Of a DNA stretch of 64,000 nt, positions 36,492-45,335 are shown piece by piece; positions within the stretch are counted from its first letter, which is position 1; each line of letters starts with the position of its first letter. This DNA is from Lysobacterales bacterium. GTDB lineage: Bacteria; Pseudomonadota; Gammaproteobacteria; Xanthomonadales; Xanthomonadaceae. Location of the stretch: assembly GCA_020442465.1 (NCBI GenBank), contig JAGRJY010000178.1, positions 62,001 to 126,000 of the forward strand, given 5' to 3'. The notes below the pieces were generated by a model. That model ran no database searches. It had not been told where the DNA came from and saw only the letters and a list, made by a program, of their open reading frames with translations. A program made the position numbers and the translations under genes.

Positions 36492-36525
36492 AATGTATGA
36501 CGACTTTGTTACAGATAGATGAAAG
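36492..36525 (-). promoter_or_regulatory. Pho box and -10 element before pstS
   Basis: On the minus strand 36525-36508 reads CTTTCAT-CTAT-CTGTAAC, two heptamers 11 bases apart, close to the PhoB repeat CTGTCAT. Ten bases after it comes TACATT (36497-36492) as -10. This is the normal geometry of PhoB-activated promoters, where the Pho box replaces the -35. Confidence 0.85.
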
Positions 36526-36539
36526 TCCGCAGCAGCGCG

Positions 36540-37682
36540 CTACCAGTGCAGCTGCAGGCGCGTTTCGAAGATCGAAGGATCATCGCTGACGCCTCGACGA
36601 TCGCTACGCACATCGACGTAGTTCACGCTGATCCGGAAGTTCTGCCGCCAGTACCAGTTGACCCCCAGCGTGATATGGGTGGCGTCACCGCCCTGCACGG
36701 CCGCGTCGTCGAGGTCGGCCCCTTCCACGCGTGCTGCCAGCTGCCACATGCCCAGGTCTTCGCGGGAGGGAGCGGCGGTCTTGACCACGCCGGACTTGGA
36801 ACTCCAGGTCTCGCCGGTCAGGTTGTAGACGGCTGAGGCATACCACGCGCTGAGCGAGGCGTTGCGCCCCGCCCCGGACGTGCGGTCCAAGGCCCCCTGC
36901 ATCCATTCGCCCTGCCATTTCCAGGCACCGGATGCCCAGGCCGACTCCAGGCCCACGGTGCGCACCCGATCGACATTGAGGACGGTTCCGGAGTCCACCA
37001 GCTTGACGGTCGCGAAATCGGCGCCCGGGCGCGCCGAGAAACGGGCGCTGTCATCGGTGGTATCGGCGTCCACGTAGCTCAGACCGACATGCAGGAACCC
37101 ATCCTCGACCTGCATGGGGAGCCAGTAACCGCGGGCACTCCAACCGCTGTTCTCGGCGCGGCCGCGCGTCAGCTCCCGACCGAACAGGCCGACGCTGGCG
37201 CCCCAGCTGCCTTGGTCGAAGGCATACTCGGCCCCCAGTCGACGGCTGATCGCGAACAGGTTCGTGCTCAGGGCCTTGGCGATGAAATCGTTGTTCTTGG
37301 AGCTGCTCAGCTCTTCGTAGCTGTTGGACTGCTTGTACTGCCCGAGCCGCAGCGAGTGGGCACCGAGCTTGCGTTTCACATAAGTGTCAAGAAACTTCTC
37401 GGCTTCTAAATCGTAGCCAGCAGCCCACTCCCACTGGGAGCCCTTGCCCTTGAGCACCACTTCGGCACGGCGGATGCCGAACTCGGTGTCCTCGCCGTCA
37501 CTGCCCGACGACCCATTGAGATCGGCACGGTCATTGTCGAACCAGTAGCCGTCGGACTGGAGCAAGCCTTCCATCGAGACCGAAGTTCCGGCCAGCTCGC
37601 CCAGATCGACTGCGGCCTGGGCCGTTCCACATACGAGGCAACCACACATCGCCGCGACAGGCGACAGTTTCATGACGTTCAT
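36540..37682 (-). CDS. Phosphate-selective porin, OprO/OprP family
   Basis: 380 residues: signal peptide ending GTAQA, then an outer-membrane beta barrel of the OprO_OprP family. FGIRRAEVVLKGKGSQWEWAAGYDLE, LRLGQYKQSNSYEELSSSKNNDFI and the C-terminal W-Y-W-R-Q-N-F-R-I-S-V-N-Y strand ending ETRLQLHW with a terminal aromatic are typical. It should let phosphate or polyphosphate cross the outer membrane. It is the first gene of the phosphate locus, with Pho boxes directly upstream. No Shine-Dalgarno is seen at ATG 37682 or at the in-frame ATG 37673, so the start is uncertain and the mRNA may be nearly leaderless. Confidence 0.9.
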   Translation of the reverse strand: MNVMKLSPVAAMCGCLVCGTAQAAVDLGELAGTSVSMEGLLQSDGYWFDNDRADLNGSSGSDGEDTEFGIRRAEVVLKGKGSQWEWAAGYDLEAEKFLDTYVKRKLGAHSLRLGQYKQSNSYEELSSSKNNDFIAKALSTNLFAISRRLGAEYAFDQGSWGASVGLFGRELTRGRAENSGWSARGYWLPMQVEDGFLHVGLSYVDADTTDDSARFSARPGADFATVKLVDSGTVLNVDRVRTVGLESAWASGAWKWQGEWMQGALDRTSGAGRNASLSAWYASAVYNLTGETWSSKSGVVKTAAPSREDLGMWQLAARVEGADLDDAAVQGGDATHITLGVNWYWRQNFRISVNYVDVRSDRRGVSDDPSIFETRLQLHW

Positions 37683-37693
37683 GTTTAGGTATC

Positions 37694-37722
37694 ACGACAC
37701 TGAAATGACGGTGGCGTGACAA
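37694..37722 (-). promoter_or_regulatory. Three Pho-box heptamers before the porin gene
   Basis: On the minus strand the sequence reads TTGTCAC-4-CCGTCAT-4-GTGTCGT, three heptamers at 11-base spacing matching CTGTCAT at 5, 6 and 5 of 7 bases. A weak -10 (TGATAC) lies ten bases past the second heptamer, which would place the transcript start about at the ATG. Confidence 0.65.
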
Positions 37723-37733
37723 TAAGGTTGCAC

Positions 37734-37763
37734 TATGACATTCATGTTTCAGCAGCTGTCATA
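37734..37763. promoter_or_regulatory. Inverted repeat TATGACA-N16-TGTCATA
   Basis: TATGACA at 37734-37740 and TGTCATA at 37757-37763 are exact inverted copies between the porin and the corC-like gene. Both halves contain the TGTCAT core of the Pho box, one on each strand, so this may be an extra PhoB site serving either direction. Confidence 0.4.
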
Positions 37764-37911
37764 TTTTCGACGGGGCTCGCGGAACGGTCCGGCACCGTGC
37801 GCGCCCCGCGGCGCAGCGAGGGAGCTGATATCGGTGCGGCGAGCGTGCGCCTCGCCGACCAGCTGACACGTCCGTGCAGCTAGACTTGAGCCTCCAAGCC
37901 CCGACTTCCCC

Positions 37912-39243
37912 ATGACCGAACTCCTCATCGTCCTTGTCCTGGTCCTTCTGAACGGCTTCTTCGCCATGTCGGAGATGGCCATGGTCACGGCCAGGCGGGC
38001 CAAGCTGCTGGAGATGGGCAAGCGCAGCCGAGGCGCACGGGTGGCGGTGAAACTGTCGGAGCATCCCGAGCACTTCCTGTCGACCGTCCAGGTCGGCATT
38101 ACCTTGATCGGCGTGCTGACCGGCTACTTCGGCGGCGAGGCGATCGGGCTGGCGATCGCCAGTGCGCTGGCGGGGTGGTTTCCGTCGATCAGCCACTACG
38201 CCGAGCCCATCGGCATTGGTCTGGCCGTCTTTCTGATCACGCTGATGGCGCTGATCTTCGGCGAACTCGTACCGAAACGATTTGCCCTGACGCGCGCCGA
38301 ACGGATCGCCGCGCGCGTGGCGATTCCCATGCGCGGGCTGGCCATGGTGGCGGCGCCGGCGGTCTGGCTGCTGTCGCTGACCACGCGACTCGTCCTCCGC
38401 CTTCTGCGGGTCGAGTCGTTCAGCACCGAGAAGGTCACCGAGGAAGAAATTCGCCTGATGCTGGCCGAAAGCCACGAACAGGGCGTGCTCGAGCGCGATG
38501 AGCGGGTAATGATGGACCGCGTCATGCGCCTCAGTGACCGCGATGCCGAGAGCCTGATGACCCCGCGCACGCGCATCGTGTGGCTCGATGCCAGCCTGCC
38601 CATGCAGGACAATCTGACGACGATGCGCGAGGCACCGTTCTCGCGCTATCCCGTGCACCGCGGCAGCGACCAGGAAGTGATCGGCATTCTCGAATCGAAG
38701 AACGTCATTGCCCACATCGACCGCAAGCCGTTCGAGCTGTTCGCCAAGCTGCGCGCCCCGCTGTTCGTGGCCGACAGCACGCCGGCGCTGAAACTGCTGG
38801 AAATCTTCCGCGAAGAAGCCGCCTACATGGCGCTGGTGGTCGACGAATACGGCGACATCCAGGGCATGGTCACGATCAAGGACATGCTCGACGCGGTCAC
38901 CGGCCGCATCGGCACGGTCGTGGCGCAGGCCGGCGAGTCCGCACCGGTGGTGATGCGCGAGGACGGCAGCTACCTCATCGACGGCGGGGTGCTGATCGAG
39001 GACCTGCGCGACCTCCTGCCGGTGTCGGAGTGGCCGAACGACGAAGAGTTCGACCCCGACTACCACACCCTGGCCGGCCTGGCGGTGGCGCGATTCGGGC
39101 GTATCCCCAAGCCGGGAGAGTTCTTCGACTGGATGGGCTGGCGATTCGAGGTCGTGGACCTGGACGGCGCGCGCATCGACAAACTGCTGCTGCGTCGGCT
39201 TGAACCGGCGGACCCCGAATCCACCGTCGCCGAACCGGCCTGA
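37912..39243 (+). CDS. CNNM/HlyC-CorC family membrane protein (CBS-pair, CorC domain)
   Basis: 443 residues. Residues 1-190 are the DUF21/CNNM membrane domain with LNGFFAMSEMAMV in the first helix and GEAIGLAIA and IFGELVPKRFAL later; the acidic and Pro residues in these helices are conserved for Mg2+ binding. A CBS pair follows at about 210-330 (LMTPRTRIVWLD, MALVVDEYGDIQGMVTIKD), then a CorC_HlyC transporter-associated domain to the end. These proteins are linked to Mg2+/Co2+ transport and homeostasis at the inner membrane. It is followed six bases later by an ExoD gene. Confidence 0.92.
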   Translation: MTELLIVLVLVLLNGFFAMSEMAMVTARRAKLLEMGKRSRGARVAVKLSEHPEHFLSTVQVGITLIGVLTGYFGGEAIGLAIASALAGWFPSISHYAEPIGIGLAVFLITLMALIFGELVPKRFALTRAERIAARVAIPMRGLAMVAAPAVWLLSLTTRLVLRLLRVESFSTEKVTEEEIRLMLAESHEQGVLERDERVMMDRVMRLSDRDAESLMTPRTRIVWLDASLPMQDNLTTMREAPFSRYPVHRGSDQEVIGILESKNVIAHIDRKPFELFAKLRAPLFVADSTPALKLLEIFREEAAYMALVVDEYGDIQGMVTIKDMLDAVTGRIGTVVAQAGESAPVVMREDGSYLIDGGVLIEDLRDLLPVSEWPNDEEFDPDYHTLAGLAVARFGRIPKPGEFFDWMGWRFEVVDLDGARIDKLLLRRLEPADPESTVAEPA

Positions 39244-39249
39244 CATCGC

Positions 39250-39858
39250 ATGGTGGCTGACCACGAACGCAGCAGCGCACTGCTGCTTGCCCTGGCGGAC
39301 GAGAGCCCCGAACACGGCCTCGACTTCGAACACATCCTCGAACGCTGCGGCAAGCGCGCGTTCGGGGTGATGCTGATCGTGGTGTGTCTGCCGGCCTTCC
39401 TGCCCCTGCCGGCCGGCGCGGGCGCAGTCAGTGGACCGCTGGCGGCGCTGCTGGGCCTGCAGTTGATGATCGGGATGCGCCGACCCTGGCTGCCGCGACG
39501 CCTGCGCGAGAAGCGCGTGCCCGCCACCCGCCTGCGCAAGCTGGCGCAGCGCATCGGACCGTGGTTGCACCGTTTGGAGCGTCTGAGCCGGCCACGCCTT
39601 GAGGCACTGATCACCAGCGCCCCGGGCGGGTTCGTGGTCGGCGCGATGATCACCCTGCTCGGCATTGCGCTGTCCCTGCCGGTGCCGCTCACCAACTATC
39701 CGCTGGCCCTGCTCATTCTCGCCTACGCGGTGGCGCTGATTGAGCGCGACGGCGGCCTGATGCTGGTGCTCTGGCTGATCGGCGCGGTCGCGCTCGGGCT
39801 GACTGTCCAGGTGTCCGGCGAGCTGATCGAATGGGTTCAGGCGCAGCTCGCCAGCTGA
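39250..39858 (+). CDS. ExoD family membrane protein
   Basis: 202 residues matching ExoD: a soluble N-terminal region (LDFEHILERCGKRAFGVMLIVVCLPAFLPLPAGAG) leading into the first hydrophobic segment, a basic amphipathic middle (RRPWLPRRLREKRV), and three C-terminal hydrophobic segments ending in VSGELIEWVQAQL. ExoD was named from exopolysaccharide production in rhizobia; the biochemical role is unknown. It starts six bases after the CorC-like gene, so the two are probably one transcript. Confidence 0.85.
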   Translation: MVADHERSSALLLALADESPEHGLDFEHILERCGKRAFGVMLIVVCLPAFLPLPAGAGAVSGPLAALLGLQLMIGMRRPWLPRRLREKRVPATRLRKLAQRIGPWLHRLERLSRPRLEALITSAPGGFVVGAMITLLGIALSLPVPLTNYPLALLILAYAVALIERDGGLMLVLWLIGAVALGLTVQVSGELIEWVQAQLAS

Positions 39859-40011
39859 GTCACGCCCGCCGAGCGGCAGGGGTTGATCCCGTCCGCTGAC
39901 CGAGTCGCCGGCGCAGTCGTTTCACCGCCAACCTTTTTGTCCTGCCGCACTGCAGCAAAGTCGCGCGTTTCCTGACAGAATCGGGATCCCTTTGCGTCGG
40001 AACCGCGCGGC

Positions 40012-41706
40012 ATGTGCTCCATCCTCGGCATTCTCTCCCTCAAGACCGACCCCGCTGCCCTGCGTGGTGTCGCGCTCGAACTGTCCCGCAAGATGCGCCA
40101 TCGCGGGCCGGACTGGTCGGGCATCCACGCCGATGATCGCGCCGTGCTCACCCACGAACGTCTCGCCATCGTCGGCGTCGACTCCGGCGCCCAGCCGCTG
40201 AAGAGCCCGGACGGTGAGCAAGTGCTCGCAGTCAACGGCGAGATCTACAACCATCGCGCCCTGCGCGCGCGCCATGAGGCGCACTACGCCTTCGCCACCC
40301 ACTCCGACTGCGAGACGATTCTGCCGCTCTACCTGCACGAGGGAGACCCGAGCAAGTGGTTGAATGAGCTCGAAGGCATGTTCGCCTTCGTGCTGTGGGA
40401 CGCCGCACGCGGCGAGTGGCTGATTGCACGCGACCCGATCGGCATCATTCCGCTGTATTTCGGCCACGACGAGCACGGCAACCTGTTCGTCGCCTCGGAG
40501 CTGAAGGCGCTCGCACCGATCTGTGCCGACGCGCGGGAATTTCCGCCGGGCCACTTCTGGCGCTCGACCGACACCGAACCGACGGCCTACTACCACCCGG
40601 ACTGGCGCGAATTCAGCGCGGTCGAATCGGCACCGGCCGACCGCGCCGCCCTGCGTAGTGCGCTGGAGTCGGCGGTCAAGAGCCACATGATGAGCGACGT
40701 GCCCTACGGCGTGCTGCTCTCGGGCGGACTCGACTCTTCGCTGGTCGCCGCCATCGCCAAGAAGTTCGCCGCGCGCCGCGTCGAAGAGGACGAGAAGACC
40801 GAAGCCTGGTGGCCGCAGCTGCACAGCTTCGCGGTGGGTCTCAAGGATTCTCCCGACCTCAAGGCCGCGCGCGAAGTCGCCGCCCACATCGGCACCGTGC
40901 ACCACGAGTTCCACTTCACGATCCAGGAAGGGCTCGACGCGCTGTCCGACGTGATCTATCACCTCGAGACCTACGACGTCACGACGATTCGCGCGTCGAC
41001 GCCGATGTACCTGATGGCCCGACGCATCCGCGCCATGGGCATCAAGATGGTGCTGTCCGGTGAGGGCTCCGACGAGCTGTTCGGCGGCTACCTGTACTTC
41101 CACAAGGCGCCGGACGCGCGCGCCCTGCACGAAGAGACCGTACGCAAGCTCGACAAGCTGCACCTGTTCGACTGCCTGCGCGCGAACAAGGCCATGGCCG
41201 CCTGGGGCGTCGAAGCGCGCGTGCCCTTCCTCGATCGCAAGTTCATCGACGTATCGATGCACCTCAACCCCGAGGTCAAGCTCAGCGGCAAGCAGCGCGG
41301 GCGCATGGAGAAGCAGTTCCTGCGCGAGAGCTTCACCGGGTATCTCCCGGATGCCGTGCTGTGGCGTCAGAAAGAGCAGTTCAGCGACGGCGTCGGCTAC
41401 TCCTGGATCGACTCGCTCAAGGCCCACGCCGAAGCGCAGGTCAGCGACCAGCAGATGCAGAGCGCGAAGTTCCGCTTCCCGTACAACACGCCGCAGACCA
41501 AGGAAGCCTACTTCTACCGCGACTTCTTCCACCGCCACTTCCCGCAGAGCTGGGCCGCCGAATGCGTGCCGGGCGGCCCCTCGGTCGCCTGCTCCACCGC
41601 CGCCGCGCTGGAATGGGACCCGACCCTGAAGAACATCGTCGATCCCTCAGGCCGTGCGGTACAGGCGGTGCATAACGAGGCGTACGCCGCGTCGCCGAGC
41701 ACCTGA
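40012..41706 (+). CDS. asnB: Asparagine synthase (glutamine-hydrolysing) AsnB
   Basis: 564 residues (E. coli AsnB 554). The N-terminal class II glutaminase starts MCSILGI, so Cys2 becomes the nucleophile after Met removal; RHRGPDWSG and NGEIYNH follow. The synthetase half has the PP-loop LLSGGLDSSL, GEGSDELFGGY and EARVPFLDRKF. It makes asparagine from aspartate, ATP and glutamine in the cytoplasm. It is a standard housekeeping form rather than the RiPP- or antibiotic-linked type. It stands alone, with a hairpin after the stop. Confidence 0.97.
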   Translation: MCSILGILSLKTDPAALRGVALELSRKMRHRGPDWSGIHADDRAVLTHERLAIVGVDSGAQPLKSPDGEQVLAVNGEIYNHRALRARHEAHYAFATHSDCETILPLYLHEGDPSKWLNELEGMFAFVLWDAARGEWLIARDPIGIIPLYFGHDEHGNLFVASELKALAPICADAREFPPGHFWRSTDTEPTAYYHPDWREFSAVESAPADRAALRSALESAVKSHMMSDVPYGVLLSGGLDSSLVAAIAKKFAARRVEEDEKTEAWWPQLHSFAVGLKDSPDLKAAREVAAHIGTVHHEFHFTIQEGLDALSDVIYHLETYDVTTIRASTPMYLMARRIRAMGIKMVLSGEGSDELFGGYLYFHKAPDARALHEETVRKLDKLHLFDCLRANKAMAAWGVEARVPFLDRKFIDVSMHLNPEVKLSGKQRGRMEKQFLRESFTGYLPDAVLWRQKEQFSDGVGYSWIDSLKAHAEAQVSDQQMQSAKFRFPYNTPQTKEAYFYRDFFHRHFPQSWAAECVPGGPSVACSTAAALEWDPTLKNIVDPSGRAVQAVHNEAYAASPST

Positions 41707-41730
41707 AGCGGGAGCTCGTCGAAGGCCCCG

Positions 41731-41759
41731 GCGCCGCGATGGCTGTATCATCGCGGCGC
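41731..41759 (+). terminator. Hairpin after asnB
   Basis: GCGCCGCGATG (41731-41741) pairs perfectly with 41749-41759, an 11-bp stem with a 7-base loop, 24 bases past the asnB stop. No T run follows. The loop includes a TATCAT that could be a -10 for the next gene. Confidence 0.5.
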
Positions 41760-41791
41760 GCCTGCGCCCCGCGTGGCACTTCGTATCCGCA

Positions 41792-44700
41792 ATGCTCCGA
41801 CTTATGATGCTCAAAGCTCGCCCACTTCTACTGGGCAGATGTCTCCTCCTGCCCCTCGCCATGTCTGCGACCGCCCCTACGCAAGCGGTCGAGAAGGTGA
41901 TTCCTCCGGTTGGGTACGAGAATCTAAAGTATCCGGACGTGACCCTGCTGCCAGGCGGTGGATTCGTGCTGGGCGGCAGGGACATATCGAACAGACAGTG
42001 GTCGGTCCGTTTCGGGAATGATGGGGAGCGACAGTTTGAACCGCTTCTCGCCGAAATCGACTTCGCAACCGCGCAGTTCGATACCCAAGGCCGAGTGGAG
42101 CTCCTGAACACTTCCTCGTGGGGCAGTACGTCCAGATTCCTGTGCTGGCACGAACGATCAGCCCTTGGTCTGGACCTGACGGTGCTCGATCGTCGACTCA
42201 ATAGCCATCCGAACCGGTTGGCAAGCCATCAGGTCGTGCCGAGGCAGCCAGGGGGCTACCTCGCCAACTATCTGTCGGACTTCGTATCCGACCTCACAGC
42301 ACTTCGTAGGGCCCCGAACTGCCAGTTCAGCCGCATTCCGTTGATACTGGACTTGAGCGAGTTTGGAGCTCTGGGCCGCCTTCCGGACAACTACACCTCC
42401 CAAGGTGTAACCATCGAAGAACCCGATGGATCTTCGCTCGTGCTCGGCAACGACGTCACCCTGTTCAGTGACCAAGCGCTCGGTTCGCACATCGGCCGCG
42501 TCGACCGCCATGGCATCCTGGACCAGCGCGTTTTCCCGGAAGGAATGCCCCATTACTCCGGCGAGTGGACAACCACTACTTCCGGAGAACTCGTCTCGGG
42601 ACTAGGACCGACAGTCAGACGGTTTCGGAAGGACTTCTCGGACGCTTGGGAAACCGAATTGCCGGCGGAGCTGCAACAGTTCGGGCACGGGCGAACGTAC
42701 TATCCACCGTTTTCCAGTAGAGATGCTGCGACCTTCTATCTCGCTCCCGACCTCGAGGGAGTGGTCATCGAGTTGCAGTCGAATCTTGCAGTCTGTGGTC
42801 ACCCGAGCGGTTACCCGCCCGGTCTCTGCTACATCAACCCGATCCAGAACGTCGCTGACAGGCAGTCGGTTCTCCGTTTCGACAGACACGGCGAACTCCT
42901 GCAGCGCACGGATCTCTCGGACTTTCACATAACGAGAAAGATCCCGAGCGCAGCCAGAACGTACGCGTACGCTGTCGAGAACCGCCGCGTCCCTGAAGGG
43001 ACTGCCGCCCCCGTCGAACTCGCGGATCTGCCGGATCCAACTGATTTCGGTGGCTACATCGACGACTCCGGAAACCTGGTCCGACTCTGGGCACCGGACC
43101 CCGAAATCGAACCTTTGGCCGAGCTGGGGAACGGGAAGTTCGTCACACGCGATTCGCGCGATGGAACGATACGTCTGCTCGATCCGCCGACAGGCGACCG
43201 CACGCCGCCGCTCGATGCGCGGGTGCCTTCTGAACAGGTCGTGCTGGCACTGCACGCGGGGGACACTCGCAGCACGCTGGTAACTGGCAGCCCAGCACCT
43301 GAAGTGCACATCATCAGACTGGACGGCGAGGGCGAGATCGTTGCTGTCGTCTCGTCGCCAACACAGCCGGGCTGGAGCTGGAGCTATCAGAGCAACCGCG
43401 AACCACCGGCTTACCTGTGGGCGGAGAGCCCGACGCGCGGATGCATGATCTCGCTCGTAGTGACTTCGCCAGCTCAGCAGTCCTTTCGCTGCATGGATCT
43501 CGAAACGCTCGTCTTCGAGAGCGACTGGCAAGCACTTGACCTTCGCCTCGGCGACAGCCCGGGCGTGCACGTGGCAGGCAACGATCACCTCGTGTTGTTC
43601 GCCCGAGATGAGGAAGACCTCGTCCGCCTGAGTGTCCCGCCGCTCGGAACACCCGAACGGCTTGTCGTGCCCACTCCGGAAGGCTTTGCAGGGTCCTTCA
43701 CTGCCCGTGCCTCCGAAGAAGCGGGCACGACCTGGTTGGTGTCTCAGTCTATCGACGGCCCCGCGCTCGAAGTGGGTGCTCACGGCGAGATCGTGCGCAC
43801 GATCAGCCCTGCCGCCAGCGATGCGGGGGCTTGGAAGACAATACTCGACGTGGCTTCCGACGGGAGCGTTTTGCTGACCAGTCGCCCCTCCGCCCAGGGA
43901 GACTCCGATTCACTGGTGATCGTGGGTCCCGACGGAGCACAGACCAGGCTGTCTGGCGATTGCCAGAGTGCGAGGCTGCTACAGGGTGGCGACGTGCTGT
44001 GTCTGATCGATGGAGAGCAGGGGTTTCTCGAGCGACTCAGCAAGGACACCGGACTCGTCGAGTGGAGTACGGCGCTGCGCACCCGACCATTCAGCCTCAC
44101 CGACGGCTTCAGCTACCGCGCTCTGAAGACACTCAGTCCGCCACTTCACGTCAACCGGCAAGGCACGAAAGCGTGGCTTCACAGGGCCATCATCGACCGT
44201 GAACTCGATTACGACCTGGATCGGGCATACGAGATTCAGCTGAGCAGTGGCGACTTGACCAGCGTCAAGCGACTCGGGAAACCGTCCCTGCTTTGGAAAA
44301 CGGGAAGTGCGCGGGCAGTCGTTTCGAGTTCGCGCGATGGAGCGCCACTTTGGGCTGCATCGGACCGATCAAGTGGCACGGTGCGCATCGGGAGCGTGGA
44401 CGCACCGATGCCCGTGACGCCGGAGGCCGGCATTCAGGCCTTGGTGGGTGCCTGGCAAGGCGAAGACACTCCTGGACAGGGCTTCTTCCTCAACGTCGCG
44501 TCCGTGTCGAGTTCATTGTTCGGCGCCTGGTTCACGTACGACACCGACATCCTCGTTGACGCCAGTGCACAACGCTGGTTCACGATCGTCTCCGAACCGT
44601 CGGCAGGCGAGGAAAACCAACTCGCCTTCCAGATCTTCGAGAACCGCGGGGGGGCGTTCGATGCAGCCCCGATAACGAGTTCGACCGCGGTCGGCAGCGG

Positions 44701-45247
44701 AACGATCCGACTTGTCGACTGCGACGAGGCGATTCTCTCCTATCGGTTCGAGCCGGATCAGTTGGGCAGGACTCCGGTTGGCGCAATCCGCCTTCAGCGT
44801 TCGATCCCCGGCTCGGGTCGCTGCGGCACGCAAGCCTCTGCGCCGATCGACCTGCGCTCAGGCGCTTGGTTCCAGCCGATCTCCAGCGGACAGGGCCTGG
44901 TGTTCAACTCGCTGCGGTCCAGCGACACGAACGTGCTTGCCGGCGGCTGGTTCACCTACGATCCCGAGGGTGAGTCGAATGACCCGACCAGCCAACACTG
45001 GTTCACTTTCCTCGGCGGCGATGTCGGTGCGGACGGCAAGACGGAGCTGACCATCTACCACACCATCGGCGGCAGCTTCGATGCGCAGCCGACCAACAAC
45101 ACCGAACGCGTGGGGACGGCGCAGTTCCGCGTTTTCGACTGCGGCTCTGCAGCTTTCAGCTACCAGTTCGACGACTCGGAGGTCGCGGGACCGTTCGCTG
45201 GACGGTCTGGGGCGAAATCACTCAGCCGCGTGACAGCGTGTCCCTGA
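41792..45247 (+). CDS. Large exported protein with two C-terminal repeats, function unknown
   Basis: 1151 residues from ATG 41792 (ATG 41807 also possible). The N-terminus is a signal peptide (MMLKARPLLLGRCLLLPLAM, cut near TQA). Residues about 40-870 are beta-rich with many Gly/Asp turns and scattered WD-like strands (LPGGGFVLGG, RVDRHGILDQ, RLDGEGEIVAV), suggesting one or more propellers; I recognise no catalytic motif. From about 886 and 1024 two related segments of about 120 residues occur, each with GAW, GQG, G-x-WFTYD, WFT, G-G-x-FDA, D-C-x-x-A-x-x-SY-x-F and a final Cys. G+C is lower than in neighbours in the lines I counted, and codon use looks different, a possible sign of transfer. 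Probably secreted or surface-bound. Confidence 0.7.
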   Translation: MLRLMMLKARPLLLGRCLLLPLAMSATAPTQAVEKVIPPVGYENLKYPDVTLLPGGGFVLGGRDISNRQWSVRFGNDGERQFEPLLAEIDFATAQFDTQGRVELLNTSSWGSTSRFLCWHERSALGLDLTVLDRRLNSHPNRLASHQVVPRQPGGYLANYLSDFVSDLTALRRAPNCQFSRIPLILDLSEFGALGRLPDNYTSQGVTIEEPDGSSLVLGNDVTLFSDQALGSHIGRVDRHGILDQRVFPEGMPHYSGEWTTTTSGELVSGLGPTVRRFRKDFSDAWETELPAELQQFGHGRTYYPPFSSRDAATFYLAPDLEGVVIELQSNLAVCGHPSGYPPGLCYINPIQNVADRQSVLRFDRHGELLQRTDLSDFHITRKIPSAARTYAYAVENRRVPEGTAAPVELADLPDPTDFGGYIDDSGNLVRLWAPDPEIEPLAELGNGKFVTRDSRDGTIRLLDPPTGDRTPPLDARVPSEQVVLALHAGDTRSTLVTGSPAPEVHIIRLDGEGEIVAVVSSPTQPGWSWSYQSNREPPAYLWAESPTRGCMISLVVTSPAQQSFRCMDLETLVFESDWQALDLRLGDSPGVHVAGNDHLVLFARDEEDLVRLSVPPLGTPERLVVPTPEGFAGSFTARASEEAGTTWLVSQSIDGPALEVGAHGEIVRTISPAASDAGAWKTILDVASDGSVLLTSRPSAQGDSDSLVIVGPDGAQTRLSGDCQSARLLQGGDVLCLIDGEQGFLERLSKDTGLVEWSTALRTRPFSLTDGFSYRALKTLSPPLHVNRQGTKAWLHRAIIDRELDYDLDRAYEIQLSSGDLTSVKRLGKPSLLWKTGSARAVVSSSRDGAPLWAASDRSSGTVRIGSVDAPMPVTPEAGIQALVGAWQGEDTPGQGFFLNVASVSSSLFGAWFTYDTDILVDASAQRWFTIVSEPSAGEENQLAFQIFENRGGAFDAAPITSSTAVGSGTIRLVDCDEAILSYRFEPDQLGRTPVGAIRLQRSIPGSGRCGTQASAPIDLRSGAWFQPISSGQGLVFNSLRSSDTNVLAGGWFTYDPEGESNDPTSQHWFTFLGGDVGADGKTELTIYHTIGGSFDAQPTNNTERVGTAQFRVFDCGSAAFSYQFDDSEVAGPFAGRSGAKSLSRVTACP
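44447..45240 (+). repeat. Two diverged protein-level repeats, period about 138 codons
   Basis: The first copy begins at 44447 and the second at 44861. They share the order GAW, GQG, WFTYD, WFT, GG-x-FDA, DC, SY-x-F and a closing Cys, but the DNA has diverged, so this is an old duplication. Such copies at a secreted protein C-terminus often act as binding or sorting domains. Confidence 0.7.
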
Positions 45248-45335
45248 CGCTTCGCATCGGGCATCTTGACGGACACGTAGCGCTGATCCGCAACCACCAG
45301 GCGCGACGTCGCGAAGATCTGTCCTTGGCCTGATC

